DNA of 50,661 bases. It comes from Bacilli bacterium (GTDB taxonomy: Bacteria > Bacillota_I > Bacilli_A > RF39 > UBA660). The position numbers and the translations under genes are program-made. The notes under the pieces were generated by a model. It did not search any database. It saw nothing but the letters and a program-made list of their open reading frames with translations, and was not told the origin of the DNA. Location of the stretch: assembly GCA_900772095.1 (NCBI GenBank), contig CAAGQJ010000025.1:1-50661 (forward strand). Direction: 5' to 3'. Shown here in pieces: positions 13,615 through 22,143 of this stretch (positions are counted from its first letter, which is position 1; each line of letters begins with the position of its first letter).

Positions 13615-14799
13615 TTACTGAACCATTCGTGTATGAGATGCACGATAGTAGAATTCGTCTAGTGCCTCCTCCATCTCCTGTTCCTGAGCATTCGCAACTT
13701 CAGCAATCGCTCTGCTTATGGATATGTTTGTAAGAGGCTGTCTGTATCTTCTGACCTGTGTCTCGCCAGTCCTTTTATTGACGGTCATGATTTCCTTATA
13801 ATCTGGATCTTTCGCCTTCTGAAGAATCATGTTGCCGATTCTTTCATATATCTTTCTAATTTCTGCTTCCTTGAGAGTTGATATTTTCTCGTTTCCAGCA
13901 TCATTGATATTCGCTTCAAGTCTGTCAAGAGTTTCCATCAGTTTGCTGAAGGATGCATTCGCATTCTTATCTGTCCTGATAAGATGGTCTATATAGTTAT
14001 CAATGAGCGGTCTGTAATCCTTCATGTTATATGAGTTGTACTGCATCCTTCCTCTTGTCGGGAGGGCTTTAAGGAGTTCCTTGAGTTTTATATCCTTCTT
14101 ATTTAGAAGTGATTTCTCCACATCGCTCATGAGATATCTGAACTGCTGGTCCTTGTTCTTGAAGACATCATCAACCGATGCCTCCAGCCTGTCACAGTAC
14201 GTCTGTCTTCTTTCAAGTGCACTGAGAAGCTGTCTCTTCAGATATTTCATATCTGACTGGGTAAACTTGGCACGGTCCATTGTATGCTCCTTCTCCATGA
14301 ATAGGAGATGCACATGAGGATGCTGGGTATTTGTATGAAGGTCCGCAGTCCAAAGCATATTCTTTGGGTCGAAACCCTTGTGTCTAAAAATCTTTGGAAG
14401 GACCTCATTTAGAAGAGGTTCCCACTGCTTTGCACTCTGTCCCAGAGAGAGTCTTTCAGCTTCTTCATGAGATTCAAGTGAGATGATCTCCTCATAAAAG
14501 ATATCACCTTTCTTAGAGAAGGCTTTTTCCATCTTCTTGTAGAGTTCTTCTCTCTTCTTTTTGGTATCAATCACTCCTTCGGATGATATGGTCGCATCCT
14601 TGTGATGAGAGGATGTATAACCAAGATATCCATCCTCTCTCTTCCCAAGCTTCTTCTCGTTCCCTTTTGCATCATCTCTATCGGTATACTGTGTATATCC
14701 TATGAGTGAGCCAGTATCAAGAGTTCCTTTGAACCTTGAGCCTTTTGGAGGCTGGGAGCCGTATATCATGAACCTCAGCTTATGTATCTTGATTCCCAT
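13615..14799 (-). CDS. MobP-type (MobL-like) relaxase
   Basis: A 394-residue relaxase. Relaxases nick oriT, stay on the 5' end and lead the strand through the channel. The HUH metal motif is HTNTQHPHVHLLF at about residues 156-168; the N terminus MGIKIHKLRFMIYGSQPPK and a catalytic-Tyr candidate in GSLIGYTQYTDRDDA (about 32-46) match the MobP2/MobP3 (MobL) layout found in Gram-positive elements. The C-terminal half is helical and charged. It precedes the coupling protein gene and follows the small membrane protein gene. No fused primase or helicase domain is present; these are separate genes here. Confidence 0.88.
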   Translation of the reverse strand: MGIKIHKLRFMIYGSQPPKGSRFKGTLDTGSLIGYTQYTDRDDAKGNEKKLGKREDGYLGYTSSHHKDATISSEGVIDTKKKREELYKKMEKAFSKKGDIFYEEIISLESHEEAERLSLGQSAKQWEPLLNEVLPKIFRHKGFDPKNMLWTADLHTNTQHPHVHLLFMEKEHTMDRAKFTQSDMKYLKRQLLSALERRQTYCDRLEASVDDVFKNKDQQFRYLMSDVEKSLLNKKDIKLKELLKALPTRGRMQYNSYNMKDYRPLIDNYIDHLIRTDKNANASFSKLMETLDRLEANINDAGNEKISTLKEAEIRKIYERIGNMILQKAKDPDYKEIMTVNKRTGETQVRRYRQPLTNISISRAIAEVANAQEQEMEEALDEFYYRASHTRMVQ

Positions 14800-14812
14800 T
14801 CAAATCACCATC

Positions 14813-15382
14813 CTAATCTGTTGTGTAATGTGTTCCGTCACTTGCTGGCGGTGCAGACTCTGGTGAGGCATAATCTGCAAGCACCTTGTCCACATGAAGT
14901 TCTTTTGTACTGCTGTCCGCCTTGACATCGAATGTTACATAATATGCATCCTCAAGCTGACAGATGACATAGAACTCAGTCAATGTACCATTCTTTTGGA
15001 TGCCCTTGTCATTCCATAGATAGGCGTTTCTGATCATGCCAAGATTCTGCTGTGCAATGTATCGACTTATTCTGATTCTGATATTCTCTTCCTGAATCTT
15101 TGTCACTGGAAGTGTTCCAAGATTCCACGTAGCATTCTTATTTATATATGCAGAGTCCTCGTCTTCTGTCTCTTTCTTTTCAGTTACTGCTGTAGATGCT
15201 TTCTTGTCTGTTTTCTTCTTCTGACCATCTAAAGTGTTCTTCTTTGTAGAAACTTCAGATGTCTGCTGTTCCTTTCTGATTACATCCGCCTGATGATAGA
15301 TATATAATCCTCCTAGTGTTGCTGAGATAAGCATCACCACAAGTGCTCCTGCAATGATGTATCTGATTCTACCTGCATTCAT
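14813..15382 (-). CDS. single-pass membrane protein of the transfer apparatus (VirB8-like candidate)
   Basis: A 189-residue protein: short basic N terminus, membrane helix at about 8-29, a Lys/Thr/Glu-rich linker (about 35-80) and an extracytoplasmic domain of about 100 residues (NLGTLPVTKIQEENIRIRI, FYVICQLEDAYYVTFDVK). Topology equals that of VirB8/TcpC channel proteins, which have a short cytoplasmic tail, one helix and an NTF2-like outer domain, but sequence similarity is not evident to me. It lies between the wall hydrolase and the relaxase genes. Confidence 0.55.
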   Translation of the reverse strand: MNAGRIRYIIAGALVVMLISATLGGLYIYHQADVIRKEQQTSEVSTKKNTLDGQKKKTDKKASTAVTEKKETEDEDSAYINKNATWNLGTLPVTKIQEENIRIRISRYIAQQNLGMIRNAYLWNDKGIQKNGTLTEFYVICQLEDAYYVTFDVKADSSTKELHVDKVLADYASPESAPPASDGTHYTTD

Positions 15383-15399
15383 TTCTTTTCCTCCTTGTG

Positions 15400-16503
15400 T
15401 TATTTATCCTTGTATGCTTCGTACCATGCTCTGGCAGTGACCTGTCTCTTCGGTCTGAGTTTCTGGGCACATATCTCATAGTTGTCTGCATCGAATTTAG
15501 CAGATTCTTCTGGCGAAGTCATGGACTTCCATTTCTGTATGCCACCGTTCTTCTTCACCTTGCTGAAGGTTGCCATCTCGTTGAGCATATAGCTGACCTG
15601 TGATTCAAGGTCTGTCCAGTCTCTCCCTCTTGAGGCACAGTACTGGAACATCTTTGACGTTCTATCTGGCGATTCCCCCTCGTCCCACTGGACGATTCCA
15701 TAAGCATACTTTCCTGCATGTCTTGTAGCTGACTTATCAGCTGGGTTGATATCACCACTGATATTGGTAGGATTCTTAGTGTTCGCACCGCCTGTCTCCC
15801 AAAGAAGATTTCCAATAACTCCTGATGCTGACTGCTTAGTCCAGCCGTTGGCAAGAAGAGTGTAGTATACTTTTTCAGCATTCTTTGCTCCACCTGCAAG
15901 AGTCACGCCTGACTGCTGGGAGTAGCTGAGAGTTGCAAATCCATAGATCTTACTGCTTCCTGTTGCAATGCTTGATTTTCTGCATGTGCCTGGTCTACTG
16001 CCTGAGTTGCCTGAAATGTACTTAATAGATGCATTATCTGCCTCAGTTACAATACCGACATGATGAGTCTCCCCTTCATTCTTGTAGTCGAAGAATATGA
16101 TGTCTCCTGGAGAGGGCACATACTTCTTATCGTGTATCTGACCTAGAGACTTCCCGTTTCTGAAGTCATCATACATCTCCTGACATGAACCAGTCTTATG
16201 GAAGCTGGATTCTGACAATCCTACTCTAGCTACAAGTACATAGGATACCCATGTAGCACACCAGCTGGCACCATCTGCCTTTCCTGTGAGCCACTTTCTA
16301 TATTTGTCTCCACCACTCATTCCTTTTGACTGGTATTCCTCCATTTCCATCTGTGCTGACTGCACGATGATGCTTCCATCAATCGTTCCTGCTGAGGCTT
16401 CCGTGGTTGATGCCCCAATTCCAAATGCTCCGCAAATTAAAATAGCAGTCGCTAGGAAAGCGACTGCTATCTTCACTGCTATGCTGTTGTTATTGTTTAT
16501 CAT
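15400..16503 (-). CDS. VirB1-like cell-wall hydrolase: CHAP amidase plus phage-type lysozyme
   Basis: A 367-residue secreted or anchored enzyme that opens peptidoglycan for the mating channel. Start at the ATG at 16503 (MINNNNSIAVKIAVAF), which overlaps the RadC-like stop as ATGA; an in-frame GTG at 16539 lacks a binding site. A membrane helix (about 7-28) precedes a CHAP domain (about 65-200) with ASWCATWVSYVL (catalytic Cys) and THHVGIVTE (catalytic His). The C-terminal half (about 205-360) has the phage tail lysozyme pattern GVIGNLLWETGG, AYGIVQWDEG and ESQVSYMLNEM. This two-domain order is common in Gram-positive T4SS hydrolases, though the domain order varies. Confidence 0.88.
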   Translation of the reverse strand: MINNNNSIAVKIAVAFLATAILICGAFGIGASTTEASAGTIDGSIIVQSAQMEMEEYQSKGMSGGDKYRKWLTGKADGASWCATWVSYVLVARVGLSESSFHKTGSCQEMYDDFRNGKSLGQIHDKKYVPSPGDIIFFDYKNEGETHHVGIVTEADNASIKYISGNSGSRPGTCRKSSIATGSSKIYGFATLSYSQQSGVTLAGGAKNAEKVYYTLLANGWTKQSASGVIGNLLWETGGANTKNPTNISGDINPADKSATRHAGKYAYGIVQWDEGESPDRTSKMFQYCASRGRDWTDLESQVSYMLNEMATFSKVKKNGGIQKWKSMTSPEESAKFDADNYEICAQKLRPKRQVTARAWYEAYKDK

Positions 16504-17087
16504 GAATGTATCAGACTCCTTTTCTGTGGATATGGACACTTCTCTGGAAGACTGTGACCGATATATTCAAGACCGCTCTTATCTCTTCGATACGGCTTGA
16601 TGCATTTCTGGCGGAATGAGTAGTAGGTCTGAGCACCAAGCACTATTGAGTCAAAATATCCAAATCCTAAATATTTAGAAATATTAACCAGCTGTTCATG
16701 CATCTGTCTGTCATTTCTGCTTGGCGTACAGTCACCACTTGGATGATTATGTACATGTATGCATAGTTTTGCATCGGAGAGAAGCGCTCCTGAAAAAAAA
16801 TCTCTTGCCCTGAACTCAGCGTTGCATTCCGTGCCTGTCGATAAAACCTGCACGCATATGACTCTGTATTTTTCGTCCATCATGACTGCCATAGATAATT
16901 CTTTATCCCATGGAGCAATAGTCTGTCCTAATACATCAAGAGTATCTGCAATGTTATGACATGGCTTGTCGGATAGAAGCTTCTTCTCTTTCTTCAGCTG
17001 GAGTCTGACCATATCAAGACCATCTCTATTATCCTCAGCAAGCTGTCTTCTGAATTCTTCCTGTACATCCTTTAATTCTTGATTCAT
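16500..17087 (-). CDS. RadC-like JAB/MPN domain protein
   Basis: A 195-residue protein carrying the RadC family metal site: HVHNHPSGDCTPSRNDRQM (HxH...D of the JAMM motif) at about residues 113-130, after a strand ELSMAVMMDEKYRVI and LSTGT. RadC-type proteins are frequent on mobile elements; their activity is unsettled, the JAMM fold being that of a Zn-dependent isopeptidase. It lacks the N-terminal helix-hairpin-helix of full RadC; the first 60 residues are helical and charged instead. Start and stop overlap its neighbours by 4 bases on both sides, so it is translationally coupled. Confidence 0.8.
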   Translation of the reverse strand: MNQELKDVQEEFRRQLAEDNRDGLDMVRLQLKKEKKLLSDKPCHNIADTLDVLGQTIAPWDKELSMAVMMDEKYRVICVQVLSTGTECNAEFRARDFFSGALLSDAKLCIHVHNHPSGDCTPSRNDRQMHEQLVNISKYLGFGYFDSIVLGAQTYYSFRQKCIKPYRRDKSGLEYIGHSLPEKCPYPQKRSLIHS

Positions 17088-17287
17088 CTCTTTCCCTCCT
17101 TTCCGTTGTTGAAATCCTCTTCAAGAGAATCATGATGATTATTTACATATTCCATTGCTTCTGGGTGATATCTCAGAAGTTCTGAGAGTGACATATATCT
17201 GTTCTTATCATCTCCATCCACATGGAAATAGGAGTAGAGGCATCCCTGATGCCTCACTTCTACATAGCTGTCTTTCTTCAAATACAT
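17084..17287 (-). CDS. small unknown protein (67 aa) between primase and RadC genes
   Basis: Encodes MYLKKDSYVEVRHQGCLYSY then FHVDGDDKNRYMSLSELLRYHPEAMEYVNNHHDSLEEDF and a basic end GKEGKR. Its start overlaps the primase stop (TAATG) and its end overlaps the RadC-like start (ATGA), so it is made from the same message. No family is recognised; the acidic, helical character suggests an accessory partner. Confidence 0.65.
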   Translation of the reverse strand: MYLKKDSYVEVRHQGCLYSYFHVDGDDKNRYMSLSELLRYHPEAMEYVNNHHDSLEEDFNNGKEGKR

Positions 17288-19332
17288 TATCTCCTTCTTC
17301 TGAATTGATATGGTCTATTATATCCCTGCTGGACTGTTCTGTCATTCACATTGTTAAGATTCACTTTCTGTTCATCTTTTACTGTCTTTTCACTTAATGG
17401 AGTGATATCACATGTTTTCGTATTGTCATCATCCATCTCCATTCTTTCTCCGATTGCCATGACATACTGATAATTGATATCGAGTTCACCAGGATTAATA
17501 CCATATTTTATCATTCTTTCAACACCGCTTGTATCTATCCTTCTGATTTCGCTTTCAAGTCCTTCATTCAGGAGTCTTTTAGCACGTCTTGCATACTGGT
17601 CTGCTATATCAAGATATACGTGATACTTATTCGGTTCAGCATCATCTGGAATATCCCCCTTCTTCTCCTTTTCTGTCATTCTGTCGTTCAGTTTCTCAAA
17701 CTCATATACCTGGATATGCTTCTCCAGATAGGGAACAAGACGGTTATATGCATAATTCAGATAATCCCTGAATTTAGGGTCCATCTTGCTAAAACGGCTG
17801 TCATGGATGCATCGGTAATTGAACTGTCTGATATGTTCGATTATGCCAGGACTCTCTGCCCAGTCACTCTTTAGAAGGAAATCTCCCTGATAATTGCGAT
17901 GCATGCCATCAATGACATAATCTATTCTAAATCTTGCTACTGCACTTTCTACTTTGTCATCATTCGCAATACGCTTTGTTATCTCCTTCAGAATTCTGTC
18001 TGCTTCTGCTACTGGCACGCCTGTGATCTTTCTTGCAGGTGCATAGTCGCTCTCCAGCACGGAGAATACTGGCGTATCAGCAGTGAAGTATCCAATTCCT
18101 TCAATCATCTCCTCCACATAGTCCTTTGTATTGACTGGCAGGATATTGTCACGAGCATGGTACATTCTGTATTTCACTGCTTCTCGATATTCATCCTGAT
18201 GGTAATCTTTATCAACATCTCGACCGTATTTTTCCTGAAGGTCCATGAGTGCATCATCACGTGCTGAAAGAGAAAATCCCTCCCTGAGTTCATCGTTCCA
18301 GTCACGACCTTCAGTCGGAGGAACCCTGATGGATACATCTATCTTCCTGTCAGGGAATCTCTTCTGTATCTCTTCCTTGATTGCCTTTGAGGCATTTCTT
18401 CCAGCTTCGTCATTATCCAATGCAAGGAATACATCCTTGATTCCTTTATGCGATGCAATCGTATTGAGGAGTCCGTCATATTTTCGACAGCCATTGAGTG
18501 AATACCAGTTTGAATTTAGAAATCTATTTTCATAATCTTCTGGATCGCAGTCAAGCTTGCCCTGCTGGCGGAGTTCGTAATCTCTACGTCTTAGATAGAG
18601 TGACTGCAGTGACATGAGGTCGATGACTGCCTCTGTCACAAAAAGAATAGGATGTTCGATACGTTCATCTGGATTGTTACACTTTTTAAATGAATACATA
18701 TCAGCTTCACCTTTAATGAAGAATCCTTGTCTGTAGTCACTTCCCTCCACATCGACAACGAATTTACGTGCAGGATCAGCTGAACGCTTGACACCATAGA
18801 CTGGCTTGCCATTCTCGTCTCTGCTGACAAATACACAGTTGCCATATCTGCCTGCCTCCTGAAAGAGGAGTCCTTCATCTATCCATTTATCTACAATCCT
18901 TTCTTCAATGCCTCTTGTCCTGCATAGATAGTCTCTTACCTTTCTGTTTGTATCTGCCTTTTCAGGCATTACAAATTTAGGCTTCTCCCTCTTATATCTG
19001 ACCTGCTGTACAGCAAGTTCTGGATTAATCTTGAGTCTCTGCTCAAGTATTCTGATGCATTCATTCACTTGATCATGCTTGTTCAGGTCTGATTCATCAA
19101 TTCCACTGAATTCCATCATGAATGCAACTGCATCACCACCATTGCCGTTCGAATATCTATGATACGTGTTATCATCTTCATAGATGACGATGGAATCATG
19201 TTCCACTGTTGAAAGGATAGGTCTTCTTCCTCTCTTCTTTACAAGTGTCATTCCATATTCCTCAGCAAGCTGACTGATTGGATATCCTTGTACTGCTTTT
19301 CTTCTTGCAGTCTGTACCTGGTCTTTTGCCAT
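17287..19332 (-). CDS. conjugative-element primase (DUF3991/Toprim type)
   Basis: A 681-residue protein of the LtrC-like family that primes complementary-strand synthesis on transferred DNA. The N-terminal ~110 residues follow a CHC2 zinc-finger domain layout (ISQLAEEYGMTLVKKRGRR, HRYSNGNGGDAVAFMMEFSG) but without the zinc Cys residues. The DUF3991 part (REKPKFVMPEKADTNRKVRDY) and the Toprim domain follow: FVTEAVIDLMSL (catalytic Glu, about residue 230), VFLALDNDEAGRNA (DxD) and GRDWNDEL. The C-terminal 280 residues are helical. It ends QQGYNRPYQFRRRR, an Arg tail like that of other proteins here. Confidence 0.85.
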   Translation of the reverse strand: MAKDQVQTARRKAVQGYPISQLAEEYGMTLVKKRGRRPILSTVEHDSIVIYEDDNTYHRYSNGNGGDAVAFMMEFSGIDESDLNKHDQVNECIRILEQRLKINPELAVQQVRYKREKPKFVMPEKADTNRKVRDYLCRTRGIEERIVDKWIDEGLLFQEAGRYGNCVFVSRDENGKPVYGVKRSADPARKFVVDVEGSDYRQGFFIKGEADMYSFKKCNNPDERIEHPILFVTEAVIDLMSLQSLYLRRRDYELRQQGKLDCDPEDYENRFLNSNWYSLNGCRKYDGLLNTIASHKGIKDVFLALDNDEAGRNASKAIKEEIQKRFPDRKIDVSIRVPPTEGRDWNDELREGFSLSARDDALMDLQEKYGRDVDKDYHQDEYREAVKYRMYHARDNILPVNTKDYVEEMIEGIGYFTADTPVFSVLESDYAPARKITGVPVAEADRILKEITKRIANDDKVESAVARFRIDYVIDGMHRNYQGDFLLKSDWAESPGIIEHIRQFNYRCIHDSRFSKMDPKFRDYLNYAYNRLVPYLEKHIQVYEFEKLNDRMTEKEKKGDIPDDAEPNKYHVYLDIADQYARRAKRLLNEGLESEIRRIDTSGVERMIKYGINPGELDINYQYVMAIGERMEMDDDNTKTCDITPLSEKTVKDEQKVNLNNVNDRTVQQGYNRPYQFRRRR

Positions 19333-19333
19333 C

Positions 19334-19855
19334 TTATCTCACCCTTCCCTTTCTTCTCATTGGTTCTCTGTGCTGTAGCTTCTCTTCCGCCTGTCTAAGC
19401 GTACAGTCCAGATTGAACTTTGATAATGTAGATGCATAGATAGTGATTGAAGCACCATCAGACTTTACTATGTAACGTCCATCCTCTTTATCTATCTCAT
19501 AATCATATTCCACTTCTAGTTCTCTGCTTTCATTTTCGAAAGCATCCAGGTCTTCAGTTGTATACAGACCATCATTGAGGTCACTTTCCATATCTTCTGG
19601 CTCGTAGAAATTCATGAGCGATCCTGAATTCTCACATCGACATACCAGCCACTGCGTGAATGGGCTCATGCTGGCTAATGCTGGTTTTTCCCAGACCTTC
19701 TCCTCCTCGATTTTTCTGATTACATCAGCTTCGTTTTCATCTTCATCTTCTTCAAATTCCACATAGCCTCTGCATTCGATGCCTTCGTGGATGAAACTGT
19801 ACCATGCCATGTTGATGTTATCTTCATGCATGATTTCAATCATTAATTCTTTCAT
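19334..19855 (-). CDS. unknown acidic protein with Arg-rich tail (173 aa)
   Basis: A 173-residue acidic protein beginning MKELMIEIMHEDNINMAWYS; it has beta-strand-like segments (ECRGYVEFEEDEDE, EVEYDYEIDKEDGRYIV, DGASITIYASTL) and a C-terminal helix ending REPMRRKGRVR. I do not recognise the family. It begins the primase-RadC-hydrolase segment and is preceded by a partial copy of the structured leader (19858-19980), so expression of everything downstream to 6973 may be set here. The strongly basic end on an acidic body is unusual. Confidence 0.7.
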   Translation of the reverse strand: MKELMIEIMHEDNINMAWYSFIHEGIECRGYVEFEEDEDENEADVIRKIEEEKVWEKPALASMSPFTQWLVCRCENSGSLMNFYEPEDMESDLNDGLYTTEDLDAFENESRELEVEYDYEIDKEDGRYIVKSDGASITIYASTLSKFNLDCTLRQAEEKLQHREPMRRKGRVR

Positions 19856-19857
19856 CT

Positions 19858-19980
19858 TCTTTTCCTCCTAATCTTCATCAAGGCGTACTCGCCTCGCCTC
19901 CTATGGGACATATGGATTCAAAAAAGACAACCTGGAACTTGTCTACGTTGTCTTTTTTGAGGTCATATGTATAATCGTGC
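19858..19980 (-). promoter_or_regulatory. diverged structured leader, copy 5 (3' half only)
   Basis: Read on the - strand: ACATATG...CATATGT encloses CAAAAAAGACAAC/GTTGTCTTTTTTG (itself a strong T-rich hairpin), then ATAGGAGGCGAGGCGAG, TACGCCTTGATGAAG, AGGAGGAAAAGAAG and the ATG at 19855. The 3' motif with the AGGCG/CGCCT hairpin is that of copies 1-4; the helix in front occupies the place of P4 but has unrelated sequence. P1-P3 are absent. The inner hairpin may itself terminate transcription from topB. Confidence 0.7.
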
Positions 19981-19993
19981 CTTTAATAATGAA

Positions 19994-20014
19994 GGAGCAG
20001 TTAGAAACTGCTCC
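19994..20014 (-). terminator. hairpin after the topoisomerase gene
   Basis: GGAGCAGTT and AACTGCTCC pair around AGA; on the - strand TTCATTATT follows. A weak terminator or mRNA end stabiliser 4 bases after the topB stop. Confidence 0.5.
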
Positions 20015-20017
20015 TGA

Positions 20018-22129
20018 TCACTTCTTATCTGGAAAGCCATCAATCTCCAGATTGACATATTTTCCATTCATTTTCATCTTGAGATAAGCCTCATACTCTC
20101 TGCCCTGTCGATTATGAAGCTTCGCTTTCATCTTTCCGCCTTTCAGCAGTCTTTTTGCAGATGTGGCTGTGATATGTACTATATCATCAAATCTCTTCAT
20201 ATCCTCGAATAATGCAAATCCACAATCCTTGTCACTGCATGGATAAAATGATTTGCCATTCTTCATCTTTCTTCTGACAACATTCTTACCACATAGAGGG
20301 CAATTTCCAATGATATCATCTGCACTGATAGTTGTTTCAATAGGTCTGATATTTCTGTATTCATTGCTTAGCATATCTCTGACTTCATCTGCAACCTCCA
20401 TCATGAGGTCATTCTGATTCCTTCTGCCTTCTTTGATTTCTTCCTGAATAAGCCACCATCTTGCTGTCACATCGGGCTTGGATATTCTATCTGGTATCTG
20501 TCTGCACAGCTGTCTTGCCTTATCTGTAGATACTATGTGCTTACGTTCCTCTTTCAGATATCCTCTTTCCAGCAGTTTCTTGACTATGGAAGCACGTGTA
20601 GCTGTCGTACCGATACTTCCGTTTTCGCCCTTCTTTTCTTCATCCTTCTTTTTTAATATCGCCTTGATTTCTGGGTCTGTGACATATTTTGCAATGGATG
20701 ACATGTCTTCAACCAGTGTTCCCTGCGTATATCGTTTAGGTGGGTTTGTATATTTTTCAGCTTTTCGTGAAGAAATGAGAGAAGAGTTGTATGTGCCTGA
20801 AGGAATGACAGCCTGTTTCTTTGAAATAAGTTCATTATCATCATTCCTGAAGTATTTCTTGTATCCTTCGTCCTGAACCTCTGAGGCACTGTATTTGAAT
20901 GAGCCATCCTTCAGCTTGAATGAGGACTTTGATTCAAGTCTAGTCTCTGGTGGAAGGAACTGCATTGCGTATCTTTCTACTATGGAAATATAGACATTTC
21001 TTTCTCTTTCAGACATGGACGAGATGTCAATATGCTTATTCTGTGGAATGATTGCATGATGTGCTGAGACATTCTTGTCATTGAAGCATCGGCTGTGCCT
21101 GTCATATTCGACAGGCAGGTCACTGCGACCGATATTTGAAAGTGCTGTTGCAACTACTTCTGGTGCTTCTTTGTAATGCTCCTCAGCAAGATACTGACAG
21201 TCACTGCGGTTGTATGTGATTGCCTTATACTTATCTCTTAATGTCTGTGTTGCTTCCAGTGTATCATCAAGCGAATAGCCGTATATTTTGTTCATGTCCG
21301 CCTGAAGCTTGGTTTGATTGTATGGAAGTGGCGGTGCTGAAGTCTTGACTGCGTTGGTAAATGACAGATCACTGCTCTCAGGAAGTGCTGAAGCTATTTC
21401 ATCCGCCTCCTGACTGTCCATCACGTATGAACCGTCATCCTTCTTGAATGTGAAGACTGCCTCCTGTCCACCAGCATCATAGACAGCTTCTATGTCATAG
21501 TATTTCTGTTTTACATGATTTTCGATTGCATAGTCTCTTGCGACTACCAGCCCTAGAGTCGGTGTCATAACTCTGCCGACACTCATGGATGCCTTCATTG
21601 TTGCACTGAGGATTCTGGAGTGATTCACACCAAAGCATAAATCTGCCATCGCTCTCGCATTGGCTGACCTGCCTAATGATTCAAAATCCCTGTTATCTCT
21701 TAAATCTGAAAATGCCTGTCTTATCTTATCTGGCAGGTTGTCATTGATGAGGACTCTTTTAACAGGTCCTCGGTAGTTGAAATATTTAATGAGTTCATCA
21801 ATGAGTAGCTGTCCCTCATCATCGGGGTCACCAGCATTGATGATTTCATCTGCCTTCTTCATAAGGCTTCCAATCTGTCTTGTCCTTTTCTCCTTGCCTG
21901 AAGAGATCACCTTTTCCCAGTCCCTGTGATAGATGGGTAACTGTTCAAGTGTTCTTTTTCTATCTTCTTCAATATCCTTCGGGTCCTTGAGTGACAGCAT
22001 ATGCCCGAAACACCAGATAACTGAGGTATTACCCTCAGTTATCACGGAATCATGTGTTTCTGGCTGTGTAAAGAGTGCATCAGCGATGGCTCTTCCAAGT
22101 TCTGGTTTTTCTGCGATTATGAGTCTCAT
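20018..22129 (-). CDS. topB: DNA topoisomerase III
   Basis: A 703-residue type IA topoisomerase. N-terminal Toprim: MRLIIAEKPELGRAIADAL and the acidic DPDDEGQLLIDE; the SVGRVMTPTLG motif at about 180; the active-site Tyr in AITYNRSDCQYL at about 303; and a C-terminal zinc ribbon NCPLCGKNVV...YPCSDKDCGFALF at about 612-645. Element-borne TopB relaxes or decatenates transfer and replication intermediates. It is transcribed after virB4 (14 bases apart). Length is typical of plasmid and ICE TopB. Confidence 0.94.
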   Translation of the reverse strand: MRLIIAEKPELGRAIADALFTQPETHDSVITEGNTSVIWCFGHMLSLKDPKDIEEDRKRTLEQLPIYHRDWEKVISSGKEKRTRQIGSLMKKADEIINAGDPDDEGQLLIDELIKYFNYRGPVKRVLINDNLPDKIRQAFSDLRDNRDFESLGRSANARAMADLCFGVNHSRILSATMKASMSVGRVMTPTLGLVVARDYAIENHVKQKYYDIEAVYDAGGQEAVFTFKKDDGSYVMDSQEADEIASALPESSDLSFTNAVKTSAPPLPYNQTKLQADMNKIYGYSLDDTLEATQTLRDKYKAITYNRSDCQYLAEEHYKEAPEVVATALSNIGRSDLPVEYDRHSRCFNDKNVSAHHAIIPQNKHIDISSMSERERNVYISIVERYAMQFLPPETRLESKSSFKLKDGSFKYSASEVQDEGYKKYFRNDDNELISKKQAVIPSGTYNSSLISSRKAEKYTNPPKRYTQGTLVEDMSSIAKYVTDPEIKAILKKKDEEKKGENGSIGTTATRASIVKKLLERGYLKEERKHIVSTDKARQLCRQIPDRISKPDVTARWWLIQEEIKEGRRNQNDLMMEVADEVRDMLSNEYRNIRPIETTISADDIIGNCPLCGKNVVRRKMKNGKSFYPCSDKDCGFALFEDMKRFDDIVHITATSAKRLLKGGKMKAKLHNRQGREYEAYLKMKMNGKYVNLEIDGFPDKK

Positions 22130-22143
22130 ATTCTTTATCCTCC

